A DNA stretch of 64,000 nt, from assembly GCA_041918615.1 (NCBI GenBank), contig JAYRVH010000068.1, positions 9,685 through 73,684 of the forward strand, given 5' to 3'. Source of the stretch: JAEUJM01 sp041918615 (lineage in GTDB: Bacteria; Actinomycetota; Acidimicrobiia; Acidimicrobiales; DATDAH01). The translations under genes and the position numbers were made by a program. Shown here piece by piece: positions 26,077-34,139 of this stretch; the first letter of the stretch is position 1; each line of letters opens with the position of its first letter. The notes beneath the pieces are model-generated. The model was not told the DNA's origin, did not search any database, and was given only the letters and a program-made list of their open reading frames with translations.

Positions 26077-27546
26077 GTGTCCCCGAACCGCTGGCGGTGG
26101 CTCCTCGTCGCCCTCGCCGCGGTCGTCACGGTGTGGACGGCCATCGCTGTCCCGGCACGCGCCACCTACGGCGCCCGCACCACCGCCGACGAGCCGCAGT
26201 ACCTGCTGAGTGCTGTCAGTCTCGGCGAGGACCTGGACCTGGACATCAGCGACGAGCTCCGAGACGCGCGTTGGCGGGCCTTTCACGAGGCGGAACTGCC
26301 GGTGCAGACCGAGCCGACCGCCGACGGTCGCGAGGTCAGCCCCCACGACCCGCTGCTCCCGGCGCTCTTGGCGGTGCCGGTGCTGGTGGGGGGGTGGGTC
26401 GGGGCCAAGCTCGCCCTGGCCGCGCTCGCCGGCCTGCTCGCCGTGGTGTCGGCGTGGGTGGCGGTGCGCCGCTTCGGGGTGTCGGCCCCGATCGCACTCG
26501 GCGCCACCCTCGGCTTCTCACTGGCCTCACCCCTCGCCGCCTACGGCGTGCAGGTCTACCCGGAGCTCCCGGCCGCGCTGGCGGTGATGGTCGCGGTCGG
26601 AGCCCTCACCGGCGCGTTCGGGCTCCGGGGCAAGGCGCTCTTCGTCCTGGCGGTGGTGGCGCTGCCCTGGTTGGCCGTGAAGTACGCCCTCGTGGCGACG
26701 GCACTCGCGTGCCTGGGGTTGGTGTCCGCCTGGCGGCGCGGCGAGCGACGAGCAGCCGTCGTGACGGGCGGGGCCCTGGGCGTGGCCGGCGCCGTCTTCG
26801 TGGTGTTCCATCGAGTGGTCTACGGGGGATGGACGGTCTACGCCGCGGGCGACCATTTCGTGGCGAACGGCGAGGCCAGCGTCATCGGGGTGGACCCGGA
26901 CTACCTCGGGCGGTCGCAGCGCCTCGTCGGGCTGCTGGTCGACCGAGGATTCGGGCTCGCCGTCTGGGCGCCGATCTTCCTCGTGGCCGTGGTGGCGTTC
27001 GGTGGGCTGGTTCGTCGCCGTCCCCCTGGGTGGGCCACGCTCGCCCTGCCCTTCGCCGCGGGGTGGGCCACCGCCACGTGGATCGCCCTCACCATGCACG
27101 GCTTCTGGTGGCCGGGCCGCCAGGTGGTCGTGGTCGTGCCGCTCCTGGTGGTGACGACGGCGTGGTGGCTCGAGCGCCACCGTCGGGCGGTGCCGTGGTT
27201 CGCGGTGGCGGCCGTTCTCGGTGCCGTGTCCTGGCTCTGGGTCGTCGCCGAGACGCTGCAGGAGCGCGTCCGCCTGGTCATCGACTTCGAGGCCACCCGC
27301 AACCTGTGGGTGCGCCTGGCCCGGGGGGTGCTCCCGGACTACCGCCAGCCCGGCGCCCGCACCTGGGCGCTCGCGGTGGCATGGGCACTGGCCCTCGTGG
27401 GCCTGCTCTGGGCCGGCTGGCGCAGCGAGCGATCCTCAGCCCGTGGTGACGGGCGACGCGGCCAGGACCAGTATGCGGGCACTGGCGAACTTGCCGAGGC
27501 CGACGTGGCGGCCCTCGATCTCGACGGTGAGGGTGCCGTCGGGTGA
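26077..27546 (+). CDS. Polytopic membrane protein, GT-C-like
   Basis: 489 residues with ten or more hydrophobic helices. After helix 1 comes an extracytoplasmic loop with TTADEPQYLLSAVSL, resembling the acidic DE motif of GT-C glycosyltransferases that use polyprenyl-linked sugars. No closer family recognised. Divergent from the flippase-GT2 fusion, which could supply its lipid-linked sugar donor; the shared iron box suggests joint control. The last 111 bases overlap the 3' end of the convergent DtxR-family gene, so the C-terminal tail (GRRGQDQYAGTGELAEADV) is unusual and may be recent. Confidence 0.68.
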   Translation: MSPNRWRWLLVALAAVVTVWTAIAVPARATYGARTTADEPQYLLSAVSLGEDLDLDISDELRDARWRAFHEAELPVQTEPTADGREVSPHDPLLPALLAVPVLVGGWVGAKLALAALAGLLAVVSAWVAVRRFGVSAPIALGATLGFSLASPLAAYGVQVYPELPAALAVMVAVGALTGAFGLRGKALFVLAVVALPWLAVKYALVATALACLGLVSAWRRGERRAAVVTGGALGVAGAVFVVFHRVVYGGWTVYAAGDHFVANGEASVIGVDPDYLGRSQRLVGLLVDRGFGLAVWAPIFLVAVVAFGGLVRRRPPGWATLALPFAAGWATATWIALTMHGFWWPGRQVVVVVPLLVVTTAWWLERHRRAVPWFAVAAVLGAVSWLWVVAETLQERVRLVIDFEATRNLWVRLARGVLPDYRQPGARTWALAVAWALALVGLLWAGWRSERSSARGDGRRGQDQYAGTGELAEADVAALDLDGEGAVG

Positions 27547-28122
27547 CACCGCCGTGACGGTGCCCGAGCGTCCGGGGAGCACGTCGGACACCTCGAGGAA
27601 GTCGAGCAGCCCCGGGGTGAACTCGAGCTCCTCGGGGATGCGCGACACCGTGAAGCGGTCACCCGGGCCGAGCTGCTCGAGCACGACCGTGAGCGGCTCG
27701 GCGTAGTCGGACCCGGGGATCGGGTTGCCGTGGGGGCAGGTGGTGGGGTCGCCGAGCACCCGGCTCATGGCCCTCTCGACCGGCTCGGAGATCACGTGCT
27801 CCCACTTGCCGGCCTCGACGTGGGCGTCGGCCCACGACAGGTCGAGGATGTCGGTGAGGAAGCGTTCGGCCAACCGGTGGCGGCGGACGACACGTTCGGC
27901 CAGCCGGGTGCCGTCGGCGGTGAGGCGGATCGAGCCGTCGACCGACACCAGGCCCTCGGACTCGAGGCGACGGATCATCTCGGACACCGCCGGGCGGGAC
28001 ACCTCGAGCCGGTCGGCGATGCGGGCCTGGATCACGTCGACGGCGTCCTCGTGGAGCTCGAAGATGGCCTCGCAGTACTCCTCGAAGGCCGGGTGGAACT
28101 CGGGCGTTCGGTACTCGGCCAC
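27436..28122 (-). CDS. DtxR/IdeR-family metal-dependent regulator with altered primary metal site
   Basis: 228 residues in DtxR layout: winged helix (IADRLEVSRPAVSEMIRRLE, residues 35-54), dimer/metal domain and a C-terminal SH3-like FeoA domain. By alignment with DtxR from memory, ancillary-site ligands His82, Glu86 and His101 are kept and Glu108/His109 are present, but Met10 is Glu15 and Cys102 is Gly105, so metal preference may differ from iron. A TTCPHGNPIPG motif follows. GTG 28122 lies 6 bases after TAGACT (leaderless). It is the natural candidate regulator of the three iron boxes next door, though that is inference. Confidence 0.9.
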   Translation of the reverse strand: MAEYRTPEFHPAFEEYCEAIFELHEDAVDVIQARIADRLEVSRPAVSEMIRRLESEGLVSVDGSIRLTADGTRLAERVVRRHRLAERFLTDILDLSWADAHVEAGKWEHVISEPVERAMSRVLGDPTTCPHGNPIPGSDYAEPLTVVLEQLGPGDRFTVSRIPEELEFTPGLLDFLEVSDVLPGRSGTVTAVSPDGTLTVEIEGRHVGLGKFASARILVLAASPVTTG

Positions 28123-28128
28123 GGTTGG

Positions 28129-28134
28129 AGTCTA
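28129..28134 (-). promoter_or_regulatory. -10 element TAGACT, leaderless promoter of the DtxR-family gene
   Basis: On the minus strand TAGACT ends 6 bases before the GTG at 28122. No iron box is seen here, so the gene does not appear autoregulated by that motif. Confidence 0.5.
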
Positions 28135-28149
28135 CGCCCGGCCTGCCAG

Positions 28150-28155
28150 TACCGT
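28150..28155 (+). promoter_or_regulatory. -10 element TACCGT, leaderless promoter
   Basis: TACCGT ends 7 bases before the GTG at 28163, which supports that GTG over the ATG at 28172. Confidence 0.5.
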
Positions 28156-28162
28156 TGGTGAC

Positions 28163-28555
28163 GTGATCACGATGCGTAAACCTCCCCGAACACCCGCACG
28201 GCTCGTTGCGTCGCTGTGCGTCCTCGCCCTCACGGTGACGCTGAGCGCCTGCTCCAGCGACGGCGACAGCGACTCGGGCGCCGGCGCCCCCGCCGGCGAC
28301 GCCACCCTCGTCGCGAAGAACATCGCATGGGACACCGACTCGATCGCGGCGACGGCCGGCCAGGACTTCGTGATCGTGGTCGACAACCAGGACGACGGCA
28401 TTCAGCACAACCTCGACATCAAGGAGACGGACTTCAGGACCGAGCTCGAGGCCGGCCCGGTCTTCCAGACGCTGACGGTCAACCTGCCCGCCGGCGAGTA
28501 CGACTTCGTGTGCGACCTGCATCCCAACATGAGCGGCACGCTCACGGCTTCGTAG
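28163..28555 (+). CDS. Small cupredoxin-like lipoprotein
   Basis: 130 residues. A basic N-terminus and hydrophobic segment end in the lipobox LSAC, then a Ser/Asp/Gly linker and a minimal cupredoxin domain. Type-1 copper ligands are all visible: His in GIQHNLDI and Cys, His, Met in FVCDLHPNMSG. Likely an extracytoplasmic electron-transfer or metal-binding protein. Divergent from the DtxR-family gene with 40 bases between starts. It is a shorter relative in fold, not sequence, of the lipoprotein at 23705. Confidence 0.8.
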   Translation: MITMRKPPRTPARLVASLCVLALTVTLSACSSDGDSDSGAGAPAGDATLVAKNIAWDTDSIAATAGQDFVIVVDNQDDGIQHNLDIKETDFRTELEAGPVFQTLTVNLPAGEYDFVCDLHPNMSGTLTAS

Positions 28556-28570
28556 CTGCGCACGCCCTCG

Positions 28571-28576
28571 TAGCCT
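28571..28576 (+). promoter_or_regulatory. -10 element TAGCCT upstream of the lhr leader frame
   Basis: TAGCCT ends 7 bases before a GTG at 28584 that opens a ten-codon frame leading into lhr. Confidence 0.45.
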
Positions 28577-28583
28577 TGGCGGG

Positions 28584-28616
28584 GTGAACCGGCCGCGCCA
28601 CGGGCGAGGGACATGA
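28584..28616 (+). CDS. Putative 10-residue leader peptide coupled to lhr
   Basis: GTG at 28584 opens MNRPRHGRGT, ending at a TGA that overlaps the lhr ATG (ATGA). It sits 7 bases after a -10 hexamer, so the transcript is probably leaderless with this frame translated first and lhr by reinitiation. Basic residues recall the other two predicted leaders in this window. Not proven to be translated. Confidence 0.4.
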   Translation: MNRPRHGRGT

Positions 28617-31600
28617 GCTTCCGGGGCTTCTCAGCGCCGGTCCACGCCTGGTTCTCGACGTCGTTCCCCGAGCCGACCGCCGCACAGGCCCAGGGCTGGC
28701 CGGCGATCGCCTCGGGTGAGCACACCCTCATCCTCGCCCCCACCGGCTCGGGGAAGACCCTTGCCGCCTTCCTGTGGGGGATCGACCGGCTCATGGCCGA
28801 GCCGCCACCTGCGCGCGGGCGGCGTACCCGCCTGCTCTATCTCTCCCCCCTGCGGGCGCTGGCGGTCGACGTGGAGAAGAACCTGCGGTCACCGTTGCAG
28901 GGCATCGCCCTGGCCGCGGAGCGCCTCGGGGAGCCGGTGCACGTCCCCACCGTGGGTATGCGCACCGGCGACACCTCGCCCAACGAGCGGCGCCAACTGG
29001 TCCGGAACCCACCCGACCTGCTCATCACCACGCCCGAGTCGCTCTACCTGATGCTCACGTCGCAGGCACGCGAGACGTTGCGCTCGGTCGAGTGCGTGAT
29101 CATCGACGAGATCCACGCCTTGGCGCCCACCAAGCGCGGGGCCCACCTCTCGTTGTCGCTCGAGCGCCTCGAGGAACTGGTCGACCGGCCGTTCCAGCGC
29201 ATCGGGCTGTCCGCCACGCAGCGCCCGCTCGACGAGATCGCCCGGTTCCTCGGCGGGCACGAGGCGCACCGCCCGCAGCCCGGCCCAACCCTGCGCCGCG
29301 GAGCGGAGCAGCAGGTGCCGGCTGTAGTGGATCCCGCAGGGGTGCCGAGGGACGAGGCGCAAGCAGGCAGGCCCCGCCCGGTCACGATCGTGGACGCCGG
29401 TGTGCGGAAGGCCCTCGACATCGAGGTGGTCGTCCCCGTCGAGGACATGGGGGCGCTGGGCGAGGTGATCACCGAGCCCGTCACCGGGCCGGTGGCCGCG
29501 GGCCCGGTGCGCCGCAGCATCTGGCCGGCCATGCACCCGCGGCTCCTCGAGCTCATCGAGCAGCACCGCTCGACCATCGTGTTCGTGAACTCGCGCCGCC
29601 TCGCCGAGCGTCTCGCCACCCGGCTCAACGAACTGGCCTTCGAGGGCGAGAACCGGGCCGCCGAAGCCACCGGGACCCCGCCTTCCACGGCGTCCGGGGA
29701 GGTCGTCCTCGCCCACCACGGCTCGTTGTCGCGCGAGCGGCGTCTGGCGATCGAGGACCGGCTCAAGAGCGGGCAGCTCAAGGGGCTGGTGGCCACCAGC
29801 TCGCTCGAGCTCGGCATCGACATGGGCGCGGTCGACCTCGTCGTGCAGGTCGAGTCGCCCGGCGCGGTCAGCCGGGGCCTGCAGCGCATCGGCCGGGCCG
29901 GTCACCAGGTCGGCGAGCCGAGCCGCGGGCGCTTCTTCCCCAAGCACCGCAGCGACCTGGTCGAGGCGGCGGTGGTGGTCGAGCGCATGCACGCCGGCCT
30001 CATCGAGCACACCCGCTACGTGCGCAACCCGCTCGACGTGCTCGCCCAGCAGATCGTTGCCATGTGCGCCCTCGAGGACTGGACGGTCGACGACCTGGCC
30101 CGGGTCGTCCGGCGGTCGGCGACCTTCGCCGAGCTGTCCGACGAGGTGCTCGCGAGCGTGCTCGACCTGCTCTCGGGGCGCTACCCGTCCGAGGACTTCG
30201 CCGAGCTGCGCCCCCGTCTCGTGTGGGACCGGGTCGCCGGGGTCCTGCGGGGCCGGGCGGGCTCGCAGCGGCTCGCGGTCACCTCGGGGGGCACCATCCC
30301 CGACCGCGGGCTCTACGGCGTGTTCCTGCCCGACGGCACCCGGGTGGGTGAGCTCGACGAGGAGATGGTCTACGAGAGCCGGCCGGGCGAGACCTTCCTG
30401 CTGGGCGCGTCCACCTGGCGCATCGAGGACATCACCCACGAGCGGGTGGTGGTCACGCCCGCGCCGGGCCAGCCCGGCAAGATGCCGTTCTGGCACGGCG
30501 ACGGCCCCGGTCGCCCGCTCGAGCTCGGCCGGGCGATCGGCGCCTTCGTGCGCGAGCTGCGCGAGCCGGGCGACGTCGATCCCGCCGATCGCCTCCGCGA
30601 GCGCAACGGGCTCGACGCGTGGGCCGCCACCAACCTGCTCGCCTACCTCGACGAGCAGGCCGAGGCCACGGGGGTGGTGCCCGACGACCGCACGATCGTG
30701 GTCGAGCGCTTCCGCGACGAGATCGGCGACTGGCGCGTGTGCATCCTGTCGCCGTTCGGCGCCCAGGTGCACGCGCCGTGGGCCATGGCCCTGCAGCATC
30801 GCCTGGGCGAGCAGTGGGGAGTCGATGTCGAGCTGATGTGGAGCGACGACGGCATCGTGTTGCGCCTTCCCGAAGCAGTCGACGACCTTCCGCTGGAAGA
30901 GCTGGCGATCGACCCCGACGAGATCGACGAGCTGATCGTGTCGCAGCTGCCCAACACGGCCATGTTCGCGTCGCGCTTCCGCGAGTGCGCCGGCCGGGCC
31001 CTGTTGCTGCCCCGCCGCCGTCCCGACCAGCGCACCCCGCTGTGGCAGCAGCGCCAGCGGTCGGCCGACCTCTTGAAGGTGGCGTCGGCCTACCCGACAT
31101 TCCCGATCCTGCTCGAAGCCACCCGCGAGTGCGTCAACGACGTGTTCGACGTTCCCGCGCTGCGGGAGGTGCTCACCGATCTGCGGTCGCGCCGTGTGCG
31201 GTTGGTGCCCGTCGAGACTCGGCTGGCCTCGCCGTTCGCCCAGTCCCTGCTGTTCGGCTGGATCGCGATCTACATGTACGAGGGGGACGCGCCGGCGGCC
31301 GAGCGTCGGGCCGCCGCGCTCGCCCTCGACCGCGACCTGCTCCGCGACCTGCTCGGCGCCGAGGAGTTGCGCGACCTCATCGACCCGGGGGTGCTGGCCG
31401 ACCTCGAGCTCGAGCTCCAGCGGTTGGTCGACGGGCGTCGGGCGCGCGACGCCGACGAGGTGCACGACCTGCTGCGGCTGCTCGGCCCGCTGAGCCGCGC
31501 CGAGATCGACCTGCGGGCCGACGGCGATGCCGGCGAGTGGGTCGACGGCCTCGTCGACGAGCACCGGGCGTTCGTCGCCGCAGTGGCGGGGGAGGAGCGC

Positions 31601-33337
31601 CTGGCCGCGACCGACGATGCCGGCCGCCTGCGCGATGCATTGGGTGTCTCGGTGCCGCTCGGGCTGCCCCGTGCGTTCACCGAGTCGGTCGACGCCCCGC
31701 TGACTGATCTGGTGGTGCGCTACGCCCGCACCCATGGACCCTTCCTCGCCGGTCAGGTGTCGACCTGGCTGGGGGTGGCGGTCGACCCGGTGCGATTGGT
31801 GCTCGAAGGTCTCGAGCGGGACGGTCGCATCACCCGCGGCGAGTTCCGCCCCGACGGGGTCGAGCGCGAGTGGTGCGACGTCGACGTGCTGCGCCAGTTG
31901 CGCCGCCGCTGCCTCGCCGTCCTCCGCAAGGAAGTCGAGCCGGTCGACGGCGCGGCTCTGGCCCGGTTCCTGCCCGAGTGGCAGGGCGTGGGCCGGCCGC
32001 GGCGCGGCGTCGACGCGCTGGCCGAGGTGGTGGGGCTGTTGCAGGGGGCGCCACTGCCCGCCTCGGTGCTCGAGGCCGACATCCTGCCCGCCCGCATGGC
32101 GTCCTACTCGCCCGCTGACCTCGATGCCCTGGCCACCGCCGGCGAGCTGGTCTGGATCGGCGCCGGACCGCTCGGCACGAGCGACGGTCGGGTGCGCCTG
32201 TTGTTCCGCGACCAGGTGGCCCTGCTGGTGCCCGCCGCCGGCGACGAGCCGCCGGAAGGCCCTCACCATGTGGCGTTGCTCGGCCATCTCGAGGCCCGAG
32301 GCGCGTCGTTCTGGCCCGAGCTCGTCACCGCGGTGCAGACGGCGAACCTGGCCTACGACGACGCTTCGGTGCTCGACGCCCTGTGGGACCTGGTGTGGGC
32401 GGGGCAGGTCACCAACGACTCGTTCGCCCCGTTGCGGGCCCTGGCGGCGGACAAGCGGGGGAGGAAGGCCAAGGCCGGCTCGGCGGGGGCGCGGCGCCGT
32501 CCTCGCCCCGGTCGGCTCACCCGCTTGGGGCCACCCGAGGCCACCGGTCGCTGGTCGCTGGTGGCACCGCTCTTCGACCCGTCGGTCACGCCCACGGAAG
32601 CGGCGACGGCCCGGGCGCGGCAGTTGCTCGACCGTTACGGCGTGCTCACCCGTGAAGCGGCGCTGGGCGAGGGGGCCGAGGGCGGATTCGCCGGGGTCTA
32701 CCCCGTGCTGAAGGCACTCGAGGAGCGCGGCCACGTGCGTCGCGGCTACTTCGTGGCCGGCTTGGGCGCGGCCCAGTTCGCGCTTCCGGGCGCCGTCGAC
32801 CGTCTTCGCTCGGTTCGGTCCGGCGCCGACGACCTCTTCGACTCGATCGGAGGAAAGAGCGGCGCGAATCGCGCCGGCATTTCCAGCCCGGTGTTGGTGC
32901 TGGCGGCTACCGACCCCGCCCAGCCCTACGGCGCCGCCCTGGCGTGGCCCGATTCCGGCGTTCTGCCACCGGATTCGCCGTCTCTGGCCGGAGAATCCGG
33001 TGCCAGTTCGGAGGCTTCGCGGCCGGCGGGCGGGCGGCGACCGGGGCCACGGCCCTCTCGGTCGGCCGGTGCGTTCGTGGTGTTGGTGGACGGCGAGCCC
33101 GCGGTGTTCCTCGAGCGGGGCGGGCGCAGCCTCGTCCGCTTCCCCGCCGGCTGTGTCGACGCGAACGCCGCCGCGTGGGCCGAGGCGCTGACCCGGCTGG
33201 TGAAGGATGGGCGGTTCCGGTCGCTCGAGATAGGCAAGGTGGATGGCGCGCCGGTGGCCGAGTCTGTCGACGCGGCCGCCGCGCTGCGGGCGGCAGGGTT
33301 CGTCGACGGGTACCGCGGCCTGGTGCTGCGTGCCTGA
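28613..33337 (+). CDS. lhr: Lhr-type ATP-dependent DNA helicase (full-length)
   Basis: 1574 residues, the size of actinobacterial Lhr. Motor motifs: APTGSGKTLAAFLWG (Walker A, about residue 43), TTPESLY, DEIHAL (Walker B), GLSATQRPLDEIARF, TIVFVNSRRLAERLATRLNE, HHGSLSRERR, LVATSSLELGID and QRIGRAGH; then the winged-helix and long C-terminal domain of Lhr-CTD. Lhr unwinds DNA-RNA hybrids 3'-5' and takes part in mitomycin-type damage repair. Two oddities: an in-frame low-complexity insertion at about 29268-29378 in the motor, and an inverted repeat inside a linker at 32960-33009. nei2 overlaps its end. Confidence 0.95.
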   Translation: MSFRGFSAPVHAWFSTSFPEPTAAQAQGWPAIASGEHTLILAPTGSGKTLAAFLWGIDRLMAEPPPARGRRTRLLYLSPLRALAVDVEKNLRSPLQGIALAAERLGEPVHVPTVGMRTGDTSPNERRQLVRNPPDLLITTPESLYLMLTSQARETLRSVECVIIDEIHALAPTKRGAHLSLSLERLEELVDRPFQRIGLSATQRPLDEIARFLGGHEAHRPQPGPTLRRGAEQQVPAVVDPAGVPRDEAQAGRPRPVTIVDAGVRKALDIEVVVPVEDMGALGEVITEPVTGPVAAGPVRRSIWPAMHPRLLELIEQHRSTIVFVNSRRLAERLATRLNELAFEGENRAAEATGTPPSTASGEVVLAHHGSLSRERRLAIEDRLKSGQLKGLVATSSLELGIDMGAVDLVVQVESPGAVSRGLQRIGRAGHQVGEPSRGRFFPKHRSDLVEAAVVVERMHAGLIEHTRYVRNPLDVLAQQIVAMCALEDWTVDDLARVVRRSATFAELSDEVLASVLDLLSGRYPSEDFAELRPRLVWDRVAGVLRGRAGSQRLAVTSGGTIPDRGLYGVFLPDGTRVGELDEEMVYESRPGETFLLGASTWRIEDITHERVVVTPAPGQPGKMPFWHGDGPGRPLELGRAIGAFVRELREPGDVDPADRLRERNGLDAWAATNLLAYLDEQAEATGVVPDDRTIVVERFRDEIGDWRVCILSPFGAQVHAPWAMALQHRLGEQWGVDVELMWSDDGIVLRLPEAVDDLPLEELAIDPDEIDELIVSQLPNTAMFASRFRECAGRALLLPRRRPDQRTPLWQQRQRSADLLKVASAYPTFPILLEATRECVNDVFDVPALREVLTDLRSRRVRLVPVETRLASPFAQSLLFGWIAIYMYEGDAPAAERRAAALALDRDLLRDLLGAEELRDLIDPGVLADLELELQRLVDGRRARDADEVHDLLRLLGPLSRAEIDLRADGDAGEWVDGLVDEHRAFVAAVAGEERLAATDDAGRLRDALGVSVPLGLPRAFTESVDAPLTDLVVRYARTHGPFLAGQVSTWLGVAVDPVRLVLEGLERDGRITRGEFRPDGVEREWCDVDVLRQLRRRCLAVLRKEVEPVDGAALARFLPEWQGVGRPRRGVDALAEVVGLLQGAPLPASVLEADILPARMASYSPADLDALATAGELVWIGAGPLGTSDGRVRLLFRDQVALLVPAAGDEPPEGPHHVALLGHLEARGASFWPELVTAVQTANLAYDDASVLDALWDLVWAGQVTNDSFAPLRALAADKRGRKAKAGSAGARRRPRPGRLTRLGPPEATGRWSLVAPLFDPSVTPTEAATARARQLLDRYGVLTREAALGEGAEGGFAGVYPVLKALEERGHVRRGYFVAGLGAAQFALPGAVDRLRSVRSGADDLFDSIGGKSGANRAGISSPVLVLAATDPAQPYGAALAWPDSGVLPPDSPSLAGESGASSEASRPAGGRRPGPRPSRSAGAFVVLVDGEPAVFLERGGRSLVRFPAGCVDANAAAWAEALTRLVKDGRFRSLEIGKVDGAPVAESVDAAAALRAAGFVDGYRGLVLRA
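29268..29378 (+). repeat. In-frame low-complexity insertion within the lhr motor
   Basis: Between FLGG (end of motif III region) and VTIVDAGVRKALDIEV the reading frame carries about 37 extra residues rich in Pro, Arg, Gln and Ala (HRPQPGPTLRRGAEQQ...). The DNA phrase GCCGCGGAGCGGAGCAGCAGG is like intergenic sequence near 21190 and 43720. Boundaries are judged from the Lhr family layout remembered, not an alignment. Confidence 0.4.
32960..33009. repeat. Inverted repeat inside the lhr coding sequence
   Basis: Arms 32960-32976 and 32993-33009 pair at 14 of 17 positions, perfect over CACCGGATTC/GAATCCGGTG. The right arm plus one base (GAATCCGGTGCCAGTTCG) matches the right arm of the intergenic repeat at 35953-35970 at 16 of 18 bases. 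It encodes a Ser/Pro/Gly linker, so it may be an element tolerated in frame. Confidence 0.5.
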
Positions 33338-34139
33338 AGGCGACACCCTCCACCGCAGCGCCAACCGTTTGCGCCCCGCCCTGGAGGGGCAGCGACTGGT
33401 CCGGTTCGAGGCACCTCGCATGACCGGCGGGGTGCGCCCGAAGGTGGGGACGACGATCGAGCGGGTCGAGGCCGTGGGCAAGCACCTCCTCATGAGCTTC
33501 GACGACGGCATCGTCCTGCGCACGCATCTGCGCATGAGCGGCAGCTGGCACCTGTACCGCGTGGGCGATCGGTGGCGGAAGGGCGCACACCTCGCTCGGG
33601 CGGTGGTCGGCACCGACGAGTGGGTGGCCGTGTGCTTCTCGGCCCCGGTCGTCGAGGCGTTCCGCCAGCCGCCCCCCGGGGTGTCGCACCCGCTGGACCA
33701 CCTGGGTCCCGACCTGTGCTTACCCGACGTCGACCTCGACGCCGCGGTCGAGCGCTTCGCCACCATGGTCGAGCCCGACGAGCAGGTGAAGGTTGCGCTG
33801 CTCGATCAACGCATCGCCAGTGGCATCGGCAACGTGTACGCCAGCGAGGTGTGCTTCGCCTGCCGTGTCGACCCGTTCACCTCCATCGCCGATCTCGACG
33901 TGGCCCAGCGCCACCGCCTGCTGGCCACGGCGTGGTCGTTGCTGCGGGCCAACCTCGGCAGCGGGCCCCGCACCACCGTCTCCGGGGCGCCCGGGGGCCT
34001 GGCCGTCTACGGCCGACGTGGGCAGCCCTGCCGCCGGTGCGGTACACCGGTGCGGATGCGCCTCCAGGGTGAACAGGCCCGCAGCACCTACTGGTGCCCG
34101 CAATGTCAGCATCGCCCCGACATCGGCGGCCGACCGTGA
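33330..34139 (+). CDS. nei2: Fpg/Nei-family DNA glycosylase (Nei2)
   Basis: 269 residues. After Met removal the chain begins PEGDTLHR, giving the Pro nucleophile and catalytic Glu of bifunctional glycosylases. The H2TH region (DQRIASGIGNVYASEVCF) and the C-terminal zinc finger CRRC...CPQC are intact. Excises oxidised pyrimidines and cuts the abasic site. The GTG at 33330 overlaps the lhr stop, and the lhr-nei2 order is also known in mycobacteria, so a shared repair role is likely. Its own stop overlaps the next start. Confidence 0.92.
   Translation: MPEGDTLHRSANRLRPALEGQRLVRFEAPRMTGGVRPKVGTTIERVEAVGKHLLMSFDDGIVLRTHLRMSGSWHLYRVGDRWRKGAHLARAVVGTDEWVAVCFSAPVVEAFRQPPPGVSHPLDHLGPDLCLPDVDLDAAVERFATMVEPDEQVKVALLDQRIASGIGNVYASEVCFACRVDPFTSIADLDVAQRHRLLATAWSLLRANLGSGPRTTVSGAPGGLAVYGRRGQPCRRCGTPVRMRLQGEQARSTYWCPQCQHRPDIGGRP

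Noticed and set aside
28889..33766. A 1625-codon open frame on the minus strand opposite lhr
   Set aside because: It lacks any recognisable domain and mirrors the Lhr coding strand; GC-rich codons leave few stops on the antisense. Similar long antisense frames at 598-2418 and 40023-43016 were dropped for the same reason.
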